NCBI GenBank assembly: GCA_904501845.1
Contig: CAJGCH010000087.1
Location: forward strand, 1-10,473
Reading direction: 5' to 3'
From: an uncultured Bacillaceae bacterium
Lineage (GTDB): Bacteria; Bacillota; Bacilli; Bacillales; Pradoshiaceae
DNA length: 10,473 bases
The notes under the pieces are model-generated. The model had not been told where the DNA came from and did no database searches. It saw only the letters and a list, made by a program, of their open reading frames with translations. This document shows, in pieces, positions 5,221 to 10,473 of the stretch. The stretch's first letter is position 1, and each line of letters starts with the position of its first letter. Position numbers and translations under genes: made by a program.

Positions 5221-6066
5221 ATGTTTTTACACAAAAAAGAATTACAGTTTGAAGCGAGACCAGAAAAATCTGATCCATTATTAGCGAAACAAATCCAGGA
5301 GCTCATCGGCGGGCAATTCGGTGAAATGTCTGTCATGATGCAGTACTTATTCCAAGGATGGAGCGTTAGAGGAGAAGGCAATCAAAAATACAAGGATTTG
5401 ATCCTTGATATTGCCACTGAGGAAATTGGCCACGTAGAAATGCTGGTTACACTCGTAGCCCGTCTGCTTGACAAAGCACCAGTAGAAGACCAAGAAGCAG
5501 CAGCTAAAATGCCTGTAATTGGTGCGGCTCTATCCGGGATGAACCCGCAGCATGCGATCGTTTCCGGTTTAGGCGCACGCCCAGCTGATAGTGTCGGAAA
5601 CCCATGGCAAGGAAGCTATATCATCTCAAGCGGAAACTTGCTCGCTGACTTCCGTGCCAACTTAAATGCTGAATCACAAGGAAGATTACAAGCTTGCCGC
5701 GTTTATGAAATGACAACAGACCAAGGAGTCAAGGATTTATTAGCTGTCTTGATTGCACGTGATTCCTACCACCAAAACATGTGGGCAGCTGCTATCGCAG
5801 AGCTTGAGGAGAAAGAAGGATTGCTTGTTCCTAGCACATTCCCTCGTGAAAAAGAACGTCTTGACCTTGCTTACTCTCTCTATAATCACTCTGAGGGCGA
5901 ATACAGCAGTGAAGGTTCTTGGGCACATGGCCAAGCACTGGATGGACAAGGTGAACTTCGCTATGAATCCACTCCACCAGTAGAAGGCGGCATCCCAATG
6001 CTGAAAGCAGCACCACTAGCTACGCATAATACATTGCCTGCTGATAAAGATAAATCAATGATGTAA
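5221..6066 (+). CDS. Manganese (di-Mn, non-haem) catalase
   Basis: 281 residues, the usual length for Bacillus YdbD/YjqC-type manganese catalases. It disproportionates hydrogen peroxide at a dinuclear Mn site in a four-helix bundle. All five ligands expected from the Lactobacillus plantarum enzyme are present in register: Glu35 (FGEMSVMMQYLFQ), Glu68 and His71 (EEIGHVEM), Glu151 (LNAESQG) and His184 (RDSYHQNMW). The C-terminal tail after residue 205 is typical of the long forms. The start is ATG 5221, seven bases after GGAGGGA (5207-5213); a TTG at 5215 is too close to that site. It is a single-gene unit behind a sigma-B-type promoter and before a strong terminator. A role in stress resistance, and possibly in the spore as for related CotJC, is inferred. 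Confidence 0.95.
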   Translation: MFLHKKELQFEARPEKSDPLLAKQIQELIGGQFGEMSVMMQYLFQGWSVRGEGNQKYKDLILDIATEEIGHVEMLVTLVARLLDKAPVEDQEAAAKMPVIGAALSGMNPQHAIVSGLGARPADSVGNPWQGSYIISSGNLLADFRANLNAESQGRLQACRVYEMTTDQGVKDLLAVLIARDSYHQNMWAAAIAELEEKEGLLVPSTFPREKERLDLAYSLYNHSEGEYSSEGSWAHGQALDGQGELRYESTPPVEGGIPMLKAAPLATHNTLPADKDKSMM

Positions 6067-6080
6067 GGATATAAAGTCCG

Positions 6081-6128
6081 AAAGAGGGCAGAAAATGGTT
6101 GTTACTCAACCTTTCTGCCCTCTTTTTT
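6081..6128 (+). terminator. Strong terminator of the catalase gene
   Basis: A 14-bp perfect stem (6081-6094 with 6112-6125, core GAGGGCAGAAA), an inner GGTTG/CAACC stem (6097-6101 with 6107-6111), and a run of six T at 6123-6128. On the minus strand the tail is only weakly T-rich, so it is at best a partial terminator for the convergent gene. Confidence 0.92.
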
Positions 6129-6170
6129 GTTCCATCCCTATTTTTCTTGCTGACAAATGAGCTAGTCCTA

Positions 6171-6195
6171 AACTATGAAGATTTGGCACATAGTT
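6171..6195. repeat. 7-bp inverted repeat past the Myb-repeat gene
   Basis: AACTATG (6171-6177) and CATAGTT (6189-6195) are separated by eleven bases, just beyond the stop of the 6209-6949 gene. No T run follows on either strand, so it is not a standard terminator. Confidence 0.3.
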
Positions 6196-6208
6196 AGAAA
6201 AAAGAATC

Positions 6209-6949
6209 TTAACTAATCGTTTCTTGCCGGTTTAACCGAACACGGATTAAACGATTTTGTACAGCTCTAGCCGATCGCCCCATTAATGCTCCAATTTCGT
6301 TATGGGTCATTCCGTGAGCGTAAAATAAATGCCAAATGCGTTCGTCCTCATCCTCCGTCCATTTTTGTCTTTCTTTTAACGGACGGTTATGGAAATCACT
6401 CTTTCTCTGTTTGTCGACCCACGCCGGCTCAGGAACCAATGAATGCTTCTCGATTCTCGAGAAGTTGATTATACACTTATTTTCCTCTGCCCATGCCCAG
6501 AATTCCTGAATATCAATTAGGGAAAATGTCCTTTCTTTGGCATAAGCCGTCTTAAACGGGAGGTCCCTGTCTTTCATCCAGCGATATACGGAACCTACAT
6601 CTACTTTCAGTGCTGCGGCGAGCTCATAGGCGGTAATCCCTAGACATTCTTTCGCTTTGGCCATACCGAGTCTATGCAGCCGCCTCATAAGCGAATCTTT
6701 ATTTCGTTCAAGGTACTTGGCTATTCTCTCCAGCTCGTACTTGCCATATGTATTAATCAGATACTCATCTTCCTCGGCAGTCCATTTACGATAGGCGGGC
6801 TCCTTTAAATTCAAAACCTTAATCCTCTTATAAACAGAATTAGCCGATTTACAGAGCTCTGCTGCTATTTCTTTAACTGACTTGATTTTAACAGAATCTC
6901 GGAGAAATTGATCCTCCTTTTCTGTCCAGCGCTTTCTTTGCTGTGTCAT
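6209..6949 (-). CDS. Putative DNA-binding protein with three Myb/SANT-like repeats and a central HTH
   Basis: 246 residues, basic. Three Myb/SANT-like helical repeats each open with a [RK]WT-x-x-[ED]D motif: about 7-47 (RWTEKEDQFL), 55-95 (KWTAEEDEYL) and 196-240 (KWTEDEDERI). Each ends in a recognition-helix-like stretch with Ser/Arg (SANSVYKRI, NKDSLMRRL, SARAVQNRLIRV). Between repeats two and three, about 104-156, lies an excisionase/MerR-like HTH (ITAYELAAALKVDVGSVYRW) followed by FSLIDIQEFWAWAEE. The protein probably binds DNA at several contacts; target unknown. It does not look like the sporulation factor RsfA, which has one such domain. ATG follows GGAGG by eight bases. An inverted repeat 50-97 bp upstream is a candidate operator, perhaps for autoregulation. 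It is convergent with the catalase gene. Confidence 0.8.
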   Translation of the reverse strand: MTQQRKRWTEKEDQFLRDSVKIKSVKEIAAELCKSANSVYKRIKVLNLKEPAYRKWTAEEDEYLINTYGKYELERIAKYLERNKDSLMRRLHRLGMAKAKECLGITAYELAAALKVDVGSVYRWMKDRDLPFKTAYAKERTFSLIDIQEFWAWAEENKCIINFSRIEKHSLVPEPAWVDKQRKSDFHNRPLKERQKWTEDEDERIWHLFYAHGMTHNEIGALMGRSARAVQNRLIRVRLNRQETIS

Positions 6950-6998
6950 AACTCTCTCCTCCGGTTACTATTTTCTCATATTTTTTTCACTTTGTTTC

Positions 6999-7045
6999 AT
7001 AGCTGACACATTTGAAAGGTTTTGTAATCATGAGCTGTCAGCTAT
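6999..7045. promoter_or_regulatory. 10-bp perfect inverted repeat upstream of the Myb-repeat gene
   Basis: ATAGCTGACA (6999-7008) and TGTCAGCTAT (7036-7045) are exact reverse complements, 27 bp apart. The right arm with its neighbours also forms AGCTGTCAGCT, itself nearly symmetric. The pair lies 50 bp upstream of the gene's ATG, where an operator would be. A GCTGACA half-copy recurs at 6149-6155 beyond the gene's 3' end. I could not place a convincing promoter between the arms. Confidence 0.5.
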
Positions 7046-7319
7046 CCTTCGCAACCAAAGTAGAGAGATACTAATGGAAAGATAAATAAAAAAAGAACCG
7101 CCAGGAATAGCGATTCAATAATAAGAAAAACCGATGAGGGCTATAACAACCTCTCTAGCTGTTTTATTCTTCGTTTTTGTTACATGTTGAGTCCATTCAT
7201 CCAAACTCTTTTATCCCCAACTTTCATTCAATAAAAGGTGTCCACTTATTGAGTAGACATCCCTTTACCCATTGGTATAGCCTTCTTCAGAACTACATCC
7301 CTATAATATTTCCTTAACG
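7046..7319. other. Intergenic stretch with interrupted reading frames
   Basis: About 270 bp with no convincing gene. On the minus strand a frame starting near 7209 reads SLDEWTQHVTKTKNKTARE and then a hydrophobic stretch. It stops at a TGA and continues in the same frame with more hydrophobic residues (SFFIYLSISISLLWL), which suggests a decayed small membrane protein. A near-perfect palindrome lies at 7239-7259 (TGTCCACT, five bases, AGTAGACA; one mismatch). No clear terminator follows the response regulator gene. Confidence 0.35.
7239..7259. repeat. Imperfect palindrome, possible operator or element end
   Basis: TGTCCACT and AGTAGACA flank a five-base centre; the arms pair at seven of eight positions. 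The GTGTCCAC-type sequence resembles the ends of some insertion sequences, but no transposase, no partner end and no target duplication is visible. Confidence 0.3.
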
Positions 7320-8060
7320 TCACTGTGAATACTTACTAGTTGTTTCTGTGGTCTGCAGGTAATAACCCATGCCCCTGGCTGTCCGCACAAACTGTTCACC
7401 AATTACCGTTCGTAATCGCCTAATATTAACTTCCACAGTATTCGTTTGTATGCCATCAGAGGATGAATAACCCCAGACTTGCTGGAGTATTTCTTCTTTT
7501 GTTACAGGGCGATTTTGATTTCTTGCTAAGTATACCAAGATGGCAAATGGCTTGTCTGGAATGAGTGCCTTCTCTCCTTTTACGTATGCCAATCGATTGA
7601 TCAAGTCAATTCGAATATCTCCAGCGATAATCTCGGTTTCATCATCCTTATCTTTCACGGAAACTAAACGCTCTTGTTCCCGAAAGAATGCTCTCAAAGT
7701 TGCCAACAGTATAGATAAATCATATGGTTTAGTAATATAATGAGCTGCTCCTGTTTCTAATCCTGCAACAACGTCGAATGTGTCACTGCGACCCGATATA
7801 AAGAAGTAGGGAGTAGGATTTACTTGATTAATGAGCCGAGCCACTTCCATTCCACTTGTGATTTGATTAAGAGCAGACACATTAAAGTTCTTCAACATGA
7901 TGTCAAGCAGCAAGAGATCATACTTCTGTGCTATGCCCGCTTCCACGGCTTCTTCTCCTGTTTGAAAATAATCGACATTGTAACCTTCTCTTTTCAGAAT
8001 CTCAAAGAGGGGCTTCCCTATGTCTTTTTCATCGTCTAAAAATAAGATTGAATACTTCAT
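7320..8060 (-). CDS. OmpR/PhoB-family response regulator with an insertion in the receiver domain
   Basis: 246 residues. The receiver domain (1-125) has the acidic pair Asp9/Asp10, phospho-acceptor Asp53 (LLLLDIML), Ser89 and Lys111 (ITKPYD). The C-terminal winged-helix domain (about 145-235) has PVTKEEILQQVWG and VEVNIRRLRTVIG, ending with the typical ARGMGYYLQ. It should bind DNA when phosphorylated. Between Asp53 and the GMEV helix there are 17 residues instead of the usual eight (NFNVSALNQITS is extra), and the usual Pro after DIML is Lys. ATG follows an AGGAAAGAGTG site. Upstream, 33 bp away, is the 3' remnant of a kinase, and beyond it an intact kinase. Targets are unknown. Confidence 0.88.
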   Translation of the reverse strand: MKYSILFLDDEKDIGKPLFEILKREGYNVDYFQTGEEAVEAGIAQKYDLLLLDIMLKNFNVSALNQITSGMEVARLINQVNPTPYFFISGRSDTFDVVAGLETGAAHYITKPYDLSILLATLRAFFREQERLVSVKDKDDETEIIAGDIRIDLINRLAYVKGEKALIPDKPFAILVYLARNQNRPVTKEEILQQVWGYSSSDGIQTNTVEVNIRRLRTVIGEQFVRTARGMGYYLQTTETTSKYSQ

Positions 8061-8093
8061 ACTTAATTTTCACTCTTTCCTATTTTTCTTCCT

Positions 8094-8327
8094 TTATTTC
8101 CGGAAAACAACAATAAAGCTTGTTTCTCCTGATTGTTTACTTTTTACAAGAATGTCTCCATTGTACTCTTTTAATATCTTTTTAATGATATGGAGTCCGA
8201 TTCCAACACCTGATATATTTCGCACATGACGGGCTCGATAGTACCGCTCAAATATCCGCTCTCTTTCATTCTCTGGTATGTAGACACCCCAATTTGTGAC
8301 TTTTACAGCCGCTTTATTGTTGTAGCC
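8094..8327 (-). pseudogene. 3' fragment of a second sensor kinase (HATPase end)
   Basis: The frame from 8327 to the TAA at 8094 encodes 77 residues without a usable start codon. Its last 70 residues align without gaps to residues 420-489 of the intact kinase at 8445-9959, with 49 identities by my count. It contains IFERYYRARH and the G2-type GVGIGLHIIKKI box. The G1-type motif is NWGVYIP, so its second glycine is lost. The catalytic core before the G1 region, the H-box and the sensor part are all missing; upstream there is a stop and then a terminator. The end lies 33 bp before the response regulator start, so an ancestral kinase-regulator pair was in this order. A DNA direct repeat of about 210 bp, offset 396 bp, results. 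Confidence 0.85.
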
Positions 8328-8352
8328 TTATATTGCAAAGTTTTATAATAGC

Positions 8353-8382
8353 AAAAAACCGTCCAAAAACGAACGGGTTTTT
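8353..8382 (-). terminator. Terminator after the intact kinase gene
   Basis: On the minus strand AAAAACCCGT (8382-8373) pairs with ACGGTTTTTT (8362-8353) with one bulged C, and the second arm ends in six T. It lies between the kinase stop and the kinase fragment, so it would limit read-through into the response regulator. Confidence 0.65.
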
Positions 8383-8444
8383 CAACAAATATCTTTTCCT
8401 TTTTTCTCTTTAAGCGATTCATTTATTGATCATACTTCTTTCAG

Positions 8445-9959
8445 TCACATGACGCTCGATGAATATCCGTTAGCTTCATCTGTTTCTTTTGCTTTAGGAA
8501 ATACAATAATGAAGCTGGTTTCCCCTAATGATTGGCTTTCCACCAATATTTCACCGTTATATATATTCATTATTTTTTTTAAAATATGAAGTCCAAGTCC
8601 TAGTCCTGAGGTATTTCGTGTATTACGAGCCCGGTAATACCGCTCGAATATGCGCTCTTTTTCGTCTTCCGGTATGCCAATACCCCAGTTAGTGACTTTT
8701 ATAGCGACTTTTTGATCGAAGCGAGGCTCCTCTAAAATTCCTATAACTACCTGATTGGAATCAACTGAATACTTTGCTGCGTTTTCTAAAAGTATACTCA
8801 TAACAATTAAAAAGTGTTCTCGATGAACTCTTATGTATTTTTTTTCAGTCATTCCATCTGTTTGGATAAAATCCATATGTGGAAGTCGAGAATAAGCTTG
8901 TTGGACCGCAAAATTTATAAGCTCTCTTACAGCATAGGTAGAAGATGGTCCCAGTGTTTTTGTATCTTCTACCTTTGTCAAATCTGTAAATACCCTTAGA
9001 ATGGCATCGACTTTCAATGTAGCTTTATCGATTCTTTCTAACAGTTTATTCAACTGTTCTTTATCTTCTGTTCCATAGTAGCGGATCAAGTCTACAGATT
9101 GCTTAATCTCTGTTAGGTAAGAGGCCGTTTCATGAGAAACGTCTTGAAATATATTTTTGTTAGCGACATACGTTTCTTGTGCACGGATATGTAAGTTGAT
9201 CAATATGTCGCTGACTTTCTCGAGTAACTTACCATGTTTTCGACCCACGTTAGTATATTTTTTAGAGCCTGACACCGCTAATACTTTTTGCTGCTCCTCA
9301 ATAACCCGCTCAAACTCCCTTAGCTTCATTAATTGTGTAATGTAGGCAATACCGATAACCGCAATATAAAGAAAAACAAAGGTTACTCCTCCATAAATCA
9401 GCGTATTATGAACCGGTTTAGCATAAAGTTCTGTTAGGTCTCGCTCAATAATAATTTTATCTTGATGACCTTCATGGTCTACATGGTAGGCTAATTTGTA
9501 AATCCAATGGTGTCCACCAGTCCTTTCCATTGCTATGCTAGTTGGTACAAGCAAGCCGCTTTCATATTTACCTTTTTCTTTTCTTGCTAAAGCGTTAGCC
9601 CCAAATTGTATAAACTTCGATTTGATATAAGATTGCGTGTCAATTACCCCGTCATATAAAACCTCATCATCATTAACAAACACCTTGAGTTTGTCATTTT
9701 TAAAGGTGCGGTACCTAGATAACACTCCACCTATTCTAACACCCTCTTCTTCTCTCATATGTACACTGTCTTGTAGTAGTATGTCTTTTGTTTCTGATAC
9801 AATTTTGTCCGTACCTAGTATTTCTCTACTGGTTTCACGGTCAATGTCGTTATATAGGACGATAAACATGAATGGCAAATAAAAGAACAGAGCTATAAAT
9901 AGTGATAGTAAAAGCATTCGAATAAAGGAAGAATATCGGTACTTGAAGTTTTTTTCCAA
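8445..9959 (-). CDS. Membrane sensor histidine kinase
   Basis: 504 residues. TM1 (about 12-36), an extracellular sensor region (37-185), TM2 (about 187-209), a linker/coil (212-265), the H-box DVSHETASYL with His276, then an ATP-binding domain: N-box LLENAAKYS (Asn393), G1-type NWGIGIP (424-430), F-box IFERYYR and G2-type GLGLGLHIL. It should autophosphorylate His276 and pass phosphate to a regulator. Two features are odd: the H-box lacks the usual LRTP after SHE, and the Asp that normally begins the G1 box is Asn. The start is TTG (9959-9957), eight bases after GGAAGGGC; no ATG lies near. Signal unknown. A terminator and a kinase fragment lie between it and the response regulator, so partnership is not certain. 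Confidence 0.9.
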   Translation of the reverse strand: MEKNFKYRYSSFIRMLLLSLFIALFFYLPFMFIVLYNDIDRETSREILGTDKIVSETKDILLQDSVHMREEEGVRIGGVLSRYRTFKNDKLKVFVNDDEVLYDGVIDTQSYIKSKFIQFGANALARKEKGKYESGLLVPTSIAMERTGGHHWIYKLAYHVDHEGHQDKIIIERDLTELYAKPVHNTLIYGGVTFVFLYIAVIGIAYITQLMKLREFERVIEEQQKVLAVSGSKKYTNVGRKHGKLLEKVSDILINLHIRAQETYVANKNIFQDVSHETASYLTEIKQSVDLIRYYGTEDKEQLNKLLERIDKATLKVDAILRVFTDLTKVEDTKTLGPSSTYAVRELINFAVQQAYSRLPHMDFIQTDGMTEKKYIRVHREHFLIVMSILLENAAKYSVDSNQVVIGILEEPRFDQKVAIKVTNWGIGIPEDEKERIFERYYRARNTRNTSGLGLGLHILKKIMNIYNGEILVESQSLGETSFIIVFPKAKETDEANGYSSSVM

Positions 9960-10037
9960 GATAAAAGCCCTTCCTTTCTAAGATTTTGCTTTTATTATCT
10001 ATTCTCGAGCTCGATAATATACAAGAGTTCACCATCT

Positions 10038-10172
10038 CTACTTAACCCTCCTACATTGAACTGCTTTTTGAAGGCTCTCCTTACAAACTTCCATCATTTC
10101 GTTATCCAGGTTATCGATTCTAAATTAATCACCCAACAGATGGATCATCCCTTCAACTGGATACTCTTGCAA
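10038..10172 (-). pseudogene. Small decayed reading frame upstream of the kinase
   Basis: Read from TTG 10172, the frame gives LQEYPVEGMIHLLGD, a TAA stop, then continues in the same frame with RIDNLDNEMMEVCKESLQKA and a few more residues to TAG at 10038. The composition looks protein-like on both sides of the stop, which suggests a short remnant of a gene interrupted by a nonsense mutation. I do not recognise it. A strong AGGAGG (10051-10046) sits inside its end and is followed 11 bp later by an ATG whose frame overlaps the kinase start. Confidence 0.25.
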
Positions 10173-10261
10173 CTATCAGAAAAGTAAAGATATAAAGTGC
10201 TTCGTTTTCAAATTCATGTAGTGAAACAAAAAACATCATTTCTCACATATCTTCAAAATTA
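10173..10261. other. AT-rich spacer between the kinase region and the right-edge gene
   Basis: No reading frame of note. On the minus strand weak promoter-like words are present (TTGAAA near 10210, TATATC), but no pair with good spacing that I would call the kinase promoter. Confidence 0.3.
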
Positions 10262-10290
10262 AAAGAGGAGGTCGAATGCGCCTCCTCTTT
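10262..10290 (-). terminator. Terminator of the right-edge gene
   Basis: AAAGAGGAGG (10262-10271) pairs perfectly with CCTCCTCTTT (10281-10290) around nine bases. On the minus strand it follows the stop at 10295 by four bases and runs into TTTTAATTTTG. Confidence 0.85.
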
Positions 10291-10294
10291 CTTG

Positions 10295-10473
10295 TTAAGC
10301 TAGTTTTGCCCTTTTAGGAGCAAGAATCCCGTAGTGAATCATCTCCGATCTCGTATCTAAGAAGAATCTTAAATTTCCCGGTTCTAAATCGCCAGTTGAT
10401 TTTCTTAGGTCAAAAAGAACCCGATCAGTTGTTCGATATACAGCCAATCTACTACCTTTGAAGGCAGATAAAC
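10295..10473 (-). CDS. C-terminal end of an unrecognised protein (runs off the right edge)
   Basis: The last 58 complete codons before a TAA at 10297-10295. The frame is open to the window edge. The tail includes GSRLAVYRTTDRVLFDLR, then NLRFFLDTRSEMIHYG, and ends in the basic PKRAKLA. It is soluble, with alternating hydrophobic residues that suggest beta strands. I do not recognise the family from this part. The terminator just downstream supports it as a real gene end, and it lies upstream of the kinase on the same strand but is transcriptionally separated from it. Confidence 0.65.
   Translation of the reverse strand, partial: LSAFKGSRLAVYRTTDRVLFDLRKSTGDLEPGNLRFFLDTRSEMIHYGILAPKRAKLA

Noticed and set aside
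7239..7259. Insertion sequence end
   Set aside because: Resemblance is limited to a short GTGTCCAC-type word; no second end, transposase or target duplication.
8320..8360. Separate promoter for the response regulator
   Set aside because: TATTAT and TATAAA words are present with a TGC extension, but the -35 is poor and they overlap the terminator tail.
9850..10035. 61-codon minus-strand frame overlapping the kinase start
   Set aside because: It has a strong AGGAGG, but the product overlaps the kinase out of frame and looks like its shadow; kept only as a possible leader in the findings.
1..10473. CRISPR array, tRNA, rRNA or prophage
   Set aside because: No regularly spaced repeats, no tRNA-like cloverleaf or rRNA sequence, and no phage structural or integrase genes seen.

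Overview
The window looks like chromosomal DNA from a spore-forming, low-GC Bacillaceae bacterium. The clearest sign is a block matching the Bacillus subtilis neighbourhood citB/acnA – sspP – cotM – yneK: aconitase start, a small acid-soluble spore protein, a divergent Hsp20-type coat protein and a DUF2621-type membrane protein. Strong AAGGAGG-like ribosome binding sites, several TTG starts and recognisable sigma-A, sigma-B and possible sporulation promoters agree with this. No tRNA, rRNA, CRISPR array or intact mobile element is visible.

Layout. 1-440: first 71 codons of acnA (minus strand) and its promoter, with a CcpC-type dyad plus half-site and a near-perfect CodY box. 440-715: a 91-residue helical protein of unknown function (minus). 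869-1486: sspP and cotM (plus). 1563-2195: a GGCT-fold protein with a probable TTG start, ending in a bidirectional terminator that also serves a convergent Nudix hydrolase (2236-2739, minus). 2985-3875: a membrane-anchored HExxH metallopeptidase (plus). 3978-4424: a YneK-like protein (minus). 4490-5041: a doubtful 35-codon frame, then a well-supported 44-residue basic protein with its own promoter and terminator. 5221-6066: a manganese catalase with all five metal ligands, behind a sigma-B-type promoter. 6209-6949: a regulator with three Myb/SANT-like repeats around a central HTH (minus), preceded by a 10-bp inverted repeat that could be its operator.

7046-10473 is less orderly. It carries an OmpR-family response regulator (7320-8060) and a sensor histidine kinase (8445-9959), both minus. 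Between them lie a terminator and a 3' fragment of a second kinase, about 70% identical over 70 residues to the end of the intact one. The simplest reading is two tandem related kinase/regulator pairs collapsed by deletion, or a partial duplication. The surviving kinase and regulator may therefore not be original partners. The flanks (7046-7319 and 10038-10172) contain interrupted reading frames that look like decayed genes, and an unrecognised protein enters from the right edge.

The left half serves central metabolism (CcpC/CodY control of aconitase), spore protection and the spore coat; the catalase adds general-stress peroxide defence. The most interesting items are the rearranged two-component locus (with an unusual insertion in the receiver domain), the Myb-repeat regulator with its candidate operator, and the conserved acnA control region.
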